Part shown: piece by piece, positions 8,405 through 17,221 of the stretch
How the letters are laid out: each line of letters begins with the position of its first letter
How positions within the stretch are numbered: position 1 is the first letter of the stretch
DNA from: Candidatus Cloacimonadota bacterium
GTDB taxonomy: Bacteria; Cloacimonadota; Cloacimonadia; Cloacimonadales; TCS61
Direction of reading: 5' to 3'
Assembly: GCA_030621085.1 (NCBI GenBank)
Contig: JAUXIJ010000031.1
Coordinates: 1-37,869 of the forward strand
Length of the DNA: 37,869 bases
Made by a program: the position numbers and the translations under genes
The notes under the pieces: model-generated
What the model saw: only the letters and a program-made list of their open reading frames with translations
Databases searched by the model: none
Told to the model about the DNA's origin: nothing

Positions 8405-8941
8405 ATGAAAAACGATCTGGCAAGCATCCTTATTGATGAAGCAACACTTCAGAAAAGGGTGAAAGAGCTGGGAAAGCAGATATCTCAAGATTACAAAAAT
8501 GAAACCCCGGTTATGATCTGCATCCTGAAAGGTGGCGTTCTTTTTCTTACAGACCTAATCAAGAATATTTCCATTCCGGTGGAACTCGATTTTATAGCGC
8601 TTTCCAGTTACGGAGATACTACCAAATCTTCCGGAGTAGTAAAAATTAAAAAAGACATCGATGCTGATATCACAGATAGACATGTGATCATAGTAGAAGA
8701 TATTGTAGACAGCGGTCTTACCTTGCAGTATATGAACGACTATTTCAAGCAGCATAAACCCGCTTCTACAAAAATTTGTGCTCTATTGGACAAGCCGAAA
8801 GCTCACAAAACAGACATACACATTGATTACTTAGGCTTTGAAGTAGGAAACGAATTCGTAGTGGGTTACGGATTGGATTATGCACAGAAATACCGTAATT
8901 TACCTTATATTGGAATATTAAAAGAGGAGATATACACTTAA
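8405..8941 (+). CDS. hpt: hypoxanthine phosphoribosyltransferase
   Basis: 178 residues, standard length. It salvages hypoxanthine or guanine with PRPP to make IMP or GMP in the cytoplasm. The PRPP-binding motif VIIVEDIVDSGLT (about residues 94-106), with its paired acidic residues, is intact. So are the LKGG loop (41-44) and the flexible SSYGD stretch (77-81). The tilS-hpt-ftsH order is common in Bacteria. The stop overlaps the ftsH start in TAATG, so translation is likely coupled. Confidence 0.95.
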   Translation: MKNDLASILIDEATLQKRVKELGKQISQDYKNETPVMICILKGGVLFLTDLIKNISIPVELDFIALSSYGDTTKSSGVVKIKKDIDADITDRHVIIVEDIVDSGLTLQYMNDYFKQHKPASTKICALLDKPKAHKTDIHIDYLGFEVGNEFVVGYGLDYAQKYRNLPYIGILKEEIYT

Positions 8942-10992
8942 TGCAACAAAATAAAAAAAATAGTCAGAATCCCAAAAAGCAACCCAATGCCCCAAAATTA
9001 CCGAAAATGAAAAGATCACAGACGATCACGTTCTGGATCGTGCTGTTATTATTTATTGTTGTTGTTTTCCAAATGTCTCGCATGAATAGCACAAAAAATA
9101 AAAACATTACATATTCTCAATTTGAAGATTTCTATAAGAATAAAATGGTAAGAAGCATTCAGATAAACGATCGGGATGTAACGCTGCTTCTGGAAGACGG
9201 ACAAAAACTGTTTGTTTATCTTCCGTTCGATCCGGATGCCAATTTCGTAAAAGAGCTCTCTTCACAAGGAATAAATGTGAATTCACAAAAACCTTCCAAG
9301 ATGTTGGGAATATTACTTTCCTGGTTCCCATTTCTTATTTTTATTGGAATCTGGATATTCTTGATGAGAGGTATGCGTGGTGGTGCAGGACAGGCTTTCA
9401 GTTTTGGGAAAAGCAGGGCAAAGCTTGCTTCTGCTGGTAAAACAAAGGTCACTTTTCAGGATGTGGCAGGTGTCGATGAAGCCAAAGAAGAACTGGAAGA
9501 GATCGTGGAGTTCTTGAAAGCACCAAAGAAATTCCAGCGTCTTGGCGGCAGGATACCCCGCGGAGTATTACTTCTGGGAAGACCAGGAACCGGTAAAACA
9601 CTCCTGGCGAAAGCAGTTGCCGGTGAAGCACAAGTTCCTTTCTACAGCATTAGTGGTTCCGATTTCGTAGAAATGTTCGTTGGTGTGGGTGCATCACGTG
9701 TGCGAGATATGTTTATCGAAGCCAAAAAGAACGCTCCCTGTATAGCTTTTATCGACGAAATAGATGCCGTGGGACGCCATCGCGGTTCGGGTTTAGGTGG
9801 TGGTCACGATGAACGCGAACAAACCCTGAACCAGTTACTGGTAGAAATGGACGGATTTGATCCTAACGATTCAGTCATCATTATTGCAGCTACAAATCGC
9901 CCGGATGTTCTCGATCCGGCACTATTGCGTCCCGGCAGGTTCGATCGTCAGATAATTGTTGATCTGCCCGATATAAGAGGCAGAGAAGGTATTCTGGACG
10001 TTCATACACGTAAACTTCCCATTGCCAAAGAAGTAAGCCTTGGCATTATTGCACGAATTACTCCCGGTTTCAGCGGAGCTGATCTGGCAAATCTGGTTAA
10101 CGAAGCAGCACTTCTTGCTGCAAGTAAGAATAAGAAAAAAATTGAAATGGATGACTTTGAAGAGGCAAAAGACAAAGTAACTCTTGGTAAAGCCAGGAAA
10201 AGCAAGGTCATTACAGATGAAGATAAAAAGATCACTGCTGTCCATGAAGTGGGTCACGTTCTCTGCTCTCTATTCCTGGAAAAAGTGGAACCAATCCATA
10301 AAGTCACAATTATCCCACGTGGCTTTACAGGTGGCGCAACACACTTCCTGCAAACGGAGAAATCTTATTATTCACGAAGCTATATGGAACAGAGCATCGT
10401 AGGATTGATGGGTGGACGTTCGGCAGAAGAGATAATATTTGAAGAAATATCCACCGGCGCATCTAACGACATCCAGAGAGCTACAGACTTGGCAAAACAA
10501 ATGGTGTGCAATTGGGGCATGAGCGATAAGATCGGCCCGATGACAGTAGCCAAGAAAGAAAGCCAGATCTTTTTGGGCAGAGACATTTCACAGCATGAGA
10601 ACATCAGCGAAGAAACAGCCAGGATCATTGATTCTGAGATACGAAGAATAATAATAACAGCCCATAAAAAATCACTGGAAATATTGGCAGATAAACGAAA
10701 ACTTCTAGAAGAAATGGCAGAAGAACTACTTGAGAAAGAAACCCTGGATACTGATGAAATATTCGCTCTGGCTAAGAAATCGGTAGGTAAAAAGGAACAG
10801 GAATTTCTGAAAAAGAAATTCGCCAGAATCCAGGACATCAAGAGGGATATCTCCAAAGCTGCCAAAAGAGCTAAAATCAGGAAAGAAGCAAAACGTCAAA
10901 CAAAACCGGAAGCAGTTAAAACAGATATTCCAAAAGAAAATAAATCCGTTCCTGAAAAAAAAGTTAAAGAAAAAAAAGAAACTGAGAAATAA
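8941..10992 (+). CDS. ftsH: ATP-dependent zinc metalloprotease FtsH
   Basis: 683 residues. Membrane-anchored AAA+ hexamer that extracts and degrades membrane and short-lived cytosolic proteins. Two transmembrane segments (about 29-46 and 121-142) flank the periplasmic domain. Walker A is GRPGTGKT (213-220), Walker B IDEID (271-275), and the second region of homology is [21 protein letters not shown]. The zinc site is HEVGH (435-439), where nearly all FtsH have HEAGH; both histidines and the glutamate remain. A zinc-ligand Asp region ([15 protein letters not shown]) follows. The last ~60 residues are a Lys/Glu-rich tail. It overlaps hpt by one base and precedes hslVU, forming a proteolysis operon. 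Confidence 0.96.
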   Translation: MQQNKKNSQNPKKQPNAPKLPKMKRSQTITFWIVLLLFIVVVFQMSRMNSTKNKNITYSQFEDFYKNKMVRSIQINDRDVTLLLEDGQKLFVYLPFDPDANFVKELSSQGINVNSQKPSKMLGILLSWFPFLIFIGIWIFLMRGMRGGAGQAFSFGKSRAKLASAGKTKVTFQDVAGVDEAKEELEEIVEFLKAPKKFQRLGGRIPRGVLLLGRPGTGKTLLAKAVAGEAQVPFYSISGSDFVEMFVGVGASRVRDMFIEAKKNAPCIAFIDEIDAVGRHRGSGLGGGHDEREQTLNQLLVEMDGFDPNDSVIIIAATNRPDVLDPALLRPGRFDRQIIVDLPDIRGREGILDVHTRKLPIAKEVSLGIIARITPGFSGADLANLVNEAALLAASKNKKKIEMDDFEEAKDKVTLGKARKSKVITDEDKKITAVHEVGHVLCSLFLEKVEPIHKVTIIPRGFTGGATHFLQTEKSYYSRSYMEQSIVGLMGGRSAEEIIFEEISTGASNDIQRATDLAKQMVCNWGMSDKIGPMTVAKKESQIFLGRDISQHENISEETARIIDSEIRRIIITAHKKSLEILADKRKLLEEMAEELLEKETLDTDEIFALAKKSVGKKEQEFLKKKFARIQDIKRDISKAAKRAKIRKEAKRQTKPEAVKTDIPKENKSVPEKKVKEKKETEK

Positions 10993-11019
10993 ATTATTCT
11001 CTTTTTAAAGGATGAAGAT

Positions 11020-11553
11020 ATGAACCAGATGCACGGAACAACTATAATCGGTGTAAAACGAGATGGTAAGGTAGCTGTGGGTGGTGATGGACAGGTCACT
11101 CTGGGTAATACGGTGATAAAAGCCACAGCACAGAAAATCCGAAAACTGTTTGAAGGTAAAGTGATCGCCGGCTTCGCTGGAGCAACTGCCGACGCCTTCA
11201 CACTTTTTGAAAAATTTGAAGGCAAATTAAAGGAATACAAGGGTAATTTGAAACGAGCGGCTGTGGAATTAGCAAAAGACTGGCGTTCCGATAAGATCCT
11301 GCGCAGGCTGGAAGCAATGATAATTGTTGCAGATACAAATTCCCTGCTCATTATTTCCGGTACGGGTGATGTGCTGGAACCCGATGAAGGAGTTGTGGGA
11401 ATCGGTTCGGGTGGAAGTTATGCTGTAGCCGCTGCCAAAGCATTACTACATGAATCAAAACTTTCGGCAAAAGAGATCGTGGAAAGATCACTTAAAATAG
11501 CAGCCGAGATCTGTATTTATACTAATGACCAAATTACTATCGAGGAATTATAA
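11020..11553 (+). CDS. hslV: ATP-dependent protease subunit HslV (ClpQ)
   Basis: 177 residues. It is the proteasome-like peptidase of the HslUV complex, a double hexamer that degrades unfolded or regulatory proteins unfolded by HslU. After a short propeptide ending HG, the catalytic N-terminal threonine is Thr7, within [31 protein letters not shown] is the family signature. AAAGGA lies 7 nt before the ATG. It sits 27 nt after ftsH and overlaps hslU in TAATG, which fits equimolar production of the two subunits. Confidence 0.96.
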   Translation: MNQMHGTTIIGVKRDGKVAVGGDGQVTLGNTVIKATAQKIRKLFEGKVIAGFAGATADAFTLFEKFEGKLKEYKGNLKRAAVELAKDWRSDKILRRLEAMIIVADTNSLLIISGTGDVLEPDEGVVGIGSGGSYAVAAAKALLHESKLSAKEIVERSLKIAAEICIYTNDQITIEEL

Positions 11554-12908
11554 TGAAAAGATTTACGCCAACAAAAATAGTAGAAGAACTGGATAAATAC
11601 ATAATCGGACAGGATAAAGCCAAACGTGCTGTAGCAATAGCGCTTCGTAACAGATGGCGCCGTCAGCAGGTAAAAGGTGAACTTCAGCATGAGATCATGC
11701 CTAATAATATTATTCTTATCGGACCTACCGGAGTTGGTAAAACCGAGATCGCCCGTCGTCTTTCACGGTTGGCAAATGCACCTTTTATCAAAGTGGAAGC
11801 TTCCAAATTTACAGAAGTGGGTTATGTGGGGCGTGATGTGGAATCTATGGTGCGTGAACTTATGAACATTGCCCTGAGTATCGTGCGTATTGAAATGACC
11901 AATCAGGTGCAGGCAAAAGCCAGAAAGAACGCACGTAACCGGCTTATCGATATTCTGTATCCACGCCAGCCTGTAGCTCCCAACGAAACTGAAGAAGAAA
12001 CACAGCTAAAATCTGAAAGATATAAACGTATTCGTAAAAAAATGGAAAAACTCTTCGATAGCGGTGAATTGAACGAACGGGAAGTGGAAGTAAGTGCGGA
12101 ACGACCCAAGCCTTCTCATATAGAAATATTTTCACAAACAGGTATGGAGAATATCGATTTTCATATCGGAGACATAATGGCTGGCATCCTTCCTTTTAAA
12201 AAAGGTGATAGAAAGAAAAAAATGAAAGTGAAAGAAGCCTATAATTACCTGGTTGATGAAGAATCCGGCAGACTGGTTAAAAGAGAACAAGTTATCGAAG
12301 AAGCCAAGAACAGAGTAGAAAACAATGGCATCATTTTCATTGATGAGCTCGATAAAATTGCCGGTAGTGAGAACCTGGTGGGTGCCGATGTTTCACGATC
12401 CGGAGTGCAAAGAGACCTGCTTCCCATTGTAGAAGGTTCCAATGTTCCCACCAAATACGGACTTATAGATACCTCTCATGTTCTGTTCATTGCTGCGGGA
12501 GCTTTCAATGTTTCCAAACCTTCCGATCTTATCCCCGAATTGCAAGGTAGGTTCCCCATCCGTGAAGAACTGAACAGTCTTTCCAAAGAAGATCTGGAAA
12601 AGATCCTGCTCTATCCTAAGAATTCCCTCACAAAACAGTATAAAGCGCTTTTTGCTGCTGAAGGTGTTAAACTGGATTTCGAAGATGATGCGGTAACCGA
12701 AATTGCTGATTTCGCATCCAGGGCAAACGAAAAAATGGAAGATATCGGAGCACGACGACTACATACTATCATGAACGCTCTGTTGGATGATTATCTTTTC
12801 GATATGCCTGATAAAAAATTTAAAACCGCTTTTATTACAAAGGATATGGTCGAAAAGAAACTGAATAAGATCATCACCGATGAAGACCTCTCCAAATATA
12901 TTTTATAA
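11553..12908 (+). CDS. hslU: HslUV protease ATPase subunit HslU (ClpY)
   Basis: 451 residues, normal for HslU. AAA+ unfoldase that feeds HslV. Walker A is GPTGVGKT (57-64), the pore loop GYVGRD lies near residue 90, and Walker B IIFIDELDKI follows the inserted I-domain (about 110-240). Sensor and arginine-finger regions (ELQGRFPIR, GARRLHTIM) are present and the C-terminus ends DLSKYIL, which docks into HslV. Translation is coupled to hslV upstream and to the Mth938-like gene downstream by one-base overlaps. Confidence 0.96.
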   Translation: MKRFTPTKIVEELDKYIIGQDKAKRAVAIALRNRWRRQQVKGELQHEIMPNNIILIGPTGVGKTEIARRLSRLANAPFIKVEASKFTEVGYVGRDVESMVRELMNIALSIVRIEMTNQVQAKARKNARNRLIDILYPRQPVAPNETEEETQLKSERYKRIRKKMEKLFDSGELNEREVEVSAERPKPSHIEIFSQTGMENIDFHIGDIMAGILPFKKGDRKKKMKVKEAYNYLVDEESGRLVKREQVIEEAKNRVENNGIIFIDELDKIAGSENLVGADVSRSGVQRDLLPIVEGSNVPTKYGLIDTSHVLFIAAGAFNVSKPSDLIPELQGRFPIREELNSLSKEDLEKILLYPKNSLTKQYKALFAAEGVKLDFEDDAVTEIADFASRANEKMEDIGARRLHTIMNALLDDYLFDMPDKKFKTAFITKDMVEKKLNKIITDEDLSKYIL

Positions 12909-13249
12909 TGAAAATAGAATCATATTCTTTCGGTTCTATTCTGATAGATGGGGAAAGCTACACCAGCGATCTGATAATTTTTCCCGGGAAGGTTAAAGCA
13001 TCCTGGTGGAGGAAACGCTCGCATAAAGTGGAATTGGAAGATATTCCCGATCTGATGGAAGCAGAAGTGGATGTGATCATCTTTGGTACCGGAGCTTATG
13101 GTCTTATGAAGATTAAAAAAAAAGTTATCGAGCATTTTGATAACAAAAACATTAAATTGATAATCGAACAGACCGGCAAAGCTGTGGATATTTACAACGA
13201 AATATCAGAAAACAAGAAAGTGATCGCAGCCTTGCATTTGACGTGTTGA
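12908..13249 (+). CDS. Mth938-like domain protein (DUF498/AAMDC family)
   Basis: 113 residues, a complete single domain. Family features are the start YSFGSILIDGESYTSDLIIFPGKV, the WWRKRSHKVE core, and the VDVIIFGTGAYGLM loop that lines a putative ligand pocket. Structures of this family exist, but no bacterial function is established to my knowledge. It overlaps hslU by one base and closes the tilS operon. Its stop codon is only 11 nt before the methyltransferase start, so the A+T-rich cassette begins directly behind it. Confidence 0.8.
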   Translation: MKIESYSFGSILIDGESYTSDLIIFPGKVKASWWRKRSHKVELEDIPDLMEAEVDVIIFGTGAYGLMKIKKKVIEHFDNKNIKLIIEQTGKAVDIYNEISENKKVIAALHLTC

Positions 13250-13260
13250 AATGGAATTTT

Positions 13261-14127
13261 ATGAATAAAACTCTAAGTATCAGGGATTTAAAAAAAATAA
13301 ATCATTTACCTTTAAATACGATAATAAATGGAGACTGTGAAAAAATCTTAAGTAATAATTCAACATTCCCAGATAGTAAGATTGATTTAATAGTTACATC
13401 ACCTCCTTATGCTGATAGAAGAAAAAAAACTTATGGTGGCATAGAACCTGAAAAGTATATTAAATGGTTTTTAACAAAAAGTGAACAATTTTACAGAATT
13501 TTAAAACCTGAAGGAACATTTATTTTAAATCTTAAAGAGAAAGCTTCAAATGGTGAACGAGACACTTATGTTATTGAGTTAATTCTTGAATTAAAGAAAC
13601 AAGGTTGGTTATGGACGGAAGAATTTATTTGGCATAAAAAAAATTGTTTTCCCGGAAAATGGCCAAATCGTTTTAGAAATGCATGGGAACCCTTCTTTCA
13701 ATTTAATAAACAGAAAGAATTTAAAATGTATCAGGAAGAGGTTATGATTCCAATTGGAGAATGGGCAGAAAATAGATTAACAAATATTAGCGAAAAAGAT
13801 GAAATTAGAACTAAATCAAAATCGAAAAGTGGTTTTGGAAGAAATGTTGCTAATTGGAAAAATAGAAAGGAAGTATATCCCTCAAATGTTCTTCATTTAC
13901 CAACGGAATGTTCAAATAGAAATCATAGTGCTGTTTTCCCAACATCCATTCCTGATTGGTTTATCAGATTGTTCACAAAATCAGGTGATGTCGTTTTAGA
14001 TCCATTTCTTGGTTCTGGAACAACAGCTTTAGCAGCTAAAAAACTTAAAAGAAATTATATCGGTATTGACATCAAAAAAGAATATTGTGAACTATCCAAA
14101 AATAATTTAGAAAAAAAGGGGAGATAA
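13261..14127 (+). CDS. site-specific DNA methyltransferase (N4-cytosine/N6-adenine, beta-type order)
   Basis: 288 residues from the ATG at 13261, preferred to the in-frame ATG at 13243 because that one overlaps the previous gene and a GGA sits before the inner start. It transfers methyl from AdoMet to DNA. The catalytic motif IV TSPPY (46-50) comes first and the AdoMet motif DPFLGSGTT (247-255) last, with the target-recognition region between: beta-type order. SPPY is commonest in N4-cytosine enzymes, but N6-adenine is possible. Base composition is far more A+T-rich than in the operon upstream. It is the first gene of the cassette; the ParB-like gene follows after 2 nt. Its likely role is marking self DNA. 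Confidence 0.9.
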   Translation: MNKTLSIRDLKKINHLPLNTIINGDCEKILSNNSTFPDSKIDLIVTSPPYADRRKKTYGGIEPEKYIKWFLTKSEQFYRILKPEGTFILNLKEKASNGERDTYVIELILELKKQGWLWTEEFIWHKKNCFPGKWPNRFRNAWEPFFQFNKQKEFKMYQEEVMIPIGEWAENRLTNISEKDEIRTKSKSKSGFGRNVANWKNRKEVYPSNVLHLPTECSNRNHSAVFPTSIPDWFIRLFTKSGDVVLDPFLGSGTTALAAKKLKRNYIGIDIKKEYCELSKNNLEKKGR

Positions 14128-14129
14128 GA

Positions 14130-15329
14130 ATGCATAGTGAAAGAGCAAAATTGATAAATGTTTATATTCAAGAACATCCAGATGTAGAAGTAGGAAAATG
14201 GCCATTAGAAATTGGAGGGAAAAAGAAAATTTTACCTTTTTATAAAATTCCTATAAAAGAATATTTAAACTTCAATATCAATAATGGTCGTTTCTCATTG
14301 GAAAAAGAACAAAAAGAAGCTGAACTTAATAGAAAATTAGACTCAACAAATGAAAAAGATGAAATAATTATCAAACACCTTCTTTTAGAAATTGATACAG
14401 AAATGAAAAAAGCCGAATTACTAAAAGAAGATATCAGAAAAAAGGGGCAATTAGAACCGGGTGTAGTTACACATGATGGATTTGTTATCAATGGTAATCG
14501 AAGAATGGCAGTTATAATGGAACTGCACGAAGAAGAACCCACGGGCAAATGGGATAGCCTTGATGTAATTAGATTACCATCTTCCATAAGTGAGAAAGAT
14601 TTATGGAAAATTGAAGCAGGTTTACAATTATCTATGGCTAAAGTTGTAGACTACCATCCTGTAAATGAGTTATTGAAAATAAAACAAGGAAGACAAGCTG
14701 GACTTACTGTAAAAGAAATTTCAGCAGCGTTATATGGAAGGTCTGAAGATTGGGTTATAGAATCTCTTGAAAGGTTACAATTAATTAATCAATTTAATCA
14801 ATTCTTTGGTAGTCATGGAAACTATGGATTGATAAAGCGATTTGGATTGCATGAATATTTTATTAACATACAAAAAAGTATTATCTCATCAAAAAGTAAA
14901 TATAATGTAACTAAGAAAGATATTCAAAAAAGGATAGAATATGCATTCGCTTTAATTAGAGCTTCAATAATAAATAAAAAAAATAAATCAAAATCAATTA
15001 CACATATGGATATTCGTAGATTAGGTAAGATTTTTGCAAATCTAGATGCAGAAGAAGCTTTTCTAACAAATTTAAAAGACACAAAAGATTCCAGAAAGAT
15101 AGATGCTGAAATAATTATTGATGATTTTCAGAATGCTGTTGAGGTATTGAAAAATCAAGCTGATAAAGATAAACCATTGATATTAATCAATAGAGCATTG
15201 AAAGCTCTTGAAAATATTGATATAAAGAATAAGCATTTTAAAGAAGAAAAAGTGAAACTAATTATGATTAAATTATCAAAATGTGTTAGAAAACTCGAGA
15301 AAATACTTGAAATAGAATTAGGCAATTGA
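14130..15329 (+). CDS. ParB/Srx-fold protein of the defence cassette
   Basis: 399 residues. Residues about 85-130 resemble the ParB N-terminal domain: a helix (LLKEDIRKKG), then QLEPGVVTHDGFVINGNRR, with GNRR (122-125) in place of ParB's GERR box. A helix-turn-helix-like stretch follows (VNELLKIKQGRQAGLTVKEISAAL, about 174-197). The C-terminal half is Lys/Glu-rich and probably helical, with no motif I recognise. ParB-fold proteins bind nucleotide (CTP or ATP) and DNA, and some have nuclease or ATPase activity; which applies here cannot be read from sequence. A GGGGAG ribosome site lies within the end of the methyltransferase gene. Chromosome partitioning is unlikely because no ParA is adjacent. 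Confidence 0.75.
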   Translation: MHSERAKLINVYIQEHPDVEVGKWPLEIGGKKKILPFYKIPIKEYLNFNINNGRFSLEKEQKEAELNRKLDSTNEKDEIIIKHLLLEIDTEMKKAELLKEDIRKKGQLEPGVVTHDGFVINGNRRMAVIMELHEEEPTGKWDSLDVIRLPSSISEKDLWKIEAGLQLSMAKVVDYHPVNELLKIKQGRQAGLTVKEISAALYGRSEDWVIESLERLQLINQFNQFFGSHGNYGLIKRFGLHEYFINIQKSIISSKSKYNVTKKDIQKRIEYAFALIRASIINKKNKSKSITHMDIRRLGKIFANLDAEEAFLTNLKDTKDSRKIDAEIIIDDFQNAVEVLKNQADKDKPLILINRALKALENIDIKNKHFKEEKVKLIMIKLSKCVRKLEKILEIELGN

Positions 15330-15338
15330 TAGAATTAA

Positions 15339-17219
15339 ATGGTTTTCATTAATATTAAATCAAAAAAAATAGTTATTCAATCCTCGGATAAAGAAATTTT
15401 TAACTGGAAACATCAACTTTTTTTTGTTACTTTATCTGACTTTACATTTGATGAAAATAAACAGAGTTATGTCTTTTCTGATAATACACAGATTATAAAA
15501 ACGTTAAACGAAGTTATTCAATATTTCGATGAAGAAAAAATTAAATATCAATGTGATGAGAAAACTGAAAACATTATTTCAGATTTTGAAAAAGAAAATA
15601 AAGAATACAAATATTCATTAAAAAAAGGAATTCAGATTAAAAAGGATAAATGTTTTAAAGCAAATATAGTTAAATTTATTCGAGAATTAAAATCATATCA
15701 GAAAGTTGGAGTTAATCATTTATTAGAGATTAAAAATGGTGCAAATTTTTCAGTTCCAGGAAGTGGTAAAACTTCTGTAATATATGCTGTTTATGATATA
15801 TTAAGAAGTAAAAATATTATAGATAAAATATTTGTTATTGGTCCGAGGAGTTGTTTTTACCCTTGGGAGTTCGAATCTGTAGAATGTTTTGGAAAACAAT
15901 TAGAAAGCGCAAGATTATCAGGCTCTAAATCATACCGGACAAGTTTATATATTCAATCAGATAAATTCGAACTATTTCTTTGTACATATCAAACTGCTTT
16001 AAATGATATTTCAGAAATTATAAGATTATGTAAACAAAATAAAGTTTTCCTAATTATTGATGAATCACACAATATAAAAAAATTTGAAGGAGGTAAATGG
16101 TCCGAAGCTTTATTAAAAATATCTCCACATGCAGTTCGTCGAGCAATTCTTTCAGGGACTCCCATGCCAAATGAATATAAGGATTTATGGACACAACTCA
16201 CATTTTTATGGCCAAATGAGCAAATTCTTGGTAGTCGAATTAATTATAATAACTTTATTAATAACAATAAAGATAATTTTATTCACAATTATTTGATTAA
16301 TAATGTAAATCCCTTTTTTATGAGAGTTACAAAATCAGATTTACAACTTCCGAAATTTAAAATTAAAAAATACTTATTAGATTTGAAACCTATTCAATCG
16401 AGCATATATCGAACTATTGCAGTAAAATATTTAAAAGATATTGAAGTTATACCTACCGAAAGAATCAGATTAAGACAATGGCGTAAAGCAAAAATGATCA
16501 GATTAATACAGGTGTCTTCAAATCCAGCATTATTATCACAATATTCAGAAGAATTTAATATTCCTCCTTTAGATCAAAAGGGAGCTTCAGTAATACAACT
16601 TATTGAGAATTATCCTGATTACGAAATTCCTGCTAAATTTGAGATGACAATTAAATTAGCTAATGATTTATTAAATAAGGGTGAAAAAGTGATAATATGG
16701 ACTTCATTTATATTGAATATAAAGATGTTGAAGAAATATTTAAAAGACGCATTTATTATATATGGAGCAATTCCATTAGATGAAAATGAAAACGTAGAAT
16801 TTAATAGAGAGCAGCAGATAAAGCAATTCAAAGAAATTGATAAACCTTCGATTTTAATTGCTAATCCAGCAGCATGTGCAGAATCAATTTCATTGCACAA
16901 GGTATGTCATCATGCAATATATTTTGATAGAACTTTCAATTGTGCACAATTTATTCAGTCAAAAGATAGAATACATAGGATTGGGTTAGCTTCTAATGAA
17001 ATTGTTACTTATCATATTCTTTTAGCAAATAAAACAATTGATGAAACTATAGATAGAAGACTTATAGAGAAAGAAAAAAGAATGATAGAAATTTTAGAAA
17101 ATGATCTACCAATTGGTTCTTTTGAAACAGAAAATTATGAAATGGTTCAATCATCTGATGAAGAATTACTGGATTTCGAAGAAACAATAAAAGATTTGAG
17201 ATCAAAATATAAATTATAA
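15339..17219 (+). CDS. SNF2-family helicase/translocase of the defence cassette
   Basis: 626 residues. ATP-driven double-stranded DNA translocase of superfamily 2. Motifs in order: SYQKVGVNHLL (about 119-129); Walker A VPGSGKTS (139-146), not the usual DEMGLGKT; Walker B DESH (241-244), not DEAH; motif III SGTPMPN (272-278); and motif VI SKDRIHRIG (541-549). About 110 N-terminal residues precede the helicase core and match nothing I know. No strong ribosome site precedes the ATG, nine bases after the ParB-like stop, suggesting reinitiation. In restriction systems such translocases couple recognition to cleavage; here the partner would be the downstream nuclease-like protein. Confidence 0.88.
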   Translation: MVFINIKSKKIVIQSSDKEIFNWKHQLFFVTLSDFTFDENKQSYVFSDNTQIIKTLNEVIQYFDEEKIKYQCDEKTENIISDFEKENKEYKYSLKKGIQIKKDKCFKANIVKFIRELKSYQKVGVNHLLEIKNGANFSVPGSGKTSVIYAVYDILRSKNIIDKIFVIGPRSCFYPWEFESVECFGKQLESARLSGSKSYRTSLYIQSDKFELFLCTYQTALNDISEIIRLCKQNKVFLIIDESHNIKKFEGGKWSEALLKISPHAVRRAILSGTPMPNEYKDLWTQLTFLWPNEQILGSRINYNNFINNNKDNFIHNYLINNVNPFFMRVTKSDLQLPKFKIKKYLLDLKPIQSSIYRTIAVKYLKDIEVIPTERIRLRQWRKAKMIRLIQVSSNPALLSQYSEEFNIPPLDQKGASVIQLIENYPDYEIPAKFEMTIKLANDLLNKGEKVIIWTSFILNIKMLKKYLKDAFIIYGAIPLDENENVEFNREQQIKQFKEIDKPSILIANPAACAESISLHKVCHHAIYFDRTFNCAQFIQSKDRIHRIGLASNEIVTYHILLANKTIDETIDRRLIEKEKRMIEILENDLPIGSFETENYEMVQSSDEELLDFEETIKDLRSKYKL

Positions 17220-17221
17220 TA

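Noticed and set aside
10380..10865. 161-codon open frame antisense to ftsH
   Set aside because: Ser/Ile-rich shadow of the conserved ftsH frame; no ribosome site or recognisable domain.
10896..11351. 151-codon open frame antisense to ftsH/hslV
   Set aside because: It spans two conserved genes on the other strand and shows no protein-like motif.
13243..13260. Methyltransferase start at 13243
   Set aside because: It would overlap the Mth938-like gene by 7 nt; the ATG at 13261 has a GGA box and starts the typical domain.
14130..15329. Chromosome or plasmid partition function for the ParB-like gene
   Set aside because: No ParA is adjacent, and the neighbours are methylase, helicase and nuclease genes.
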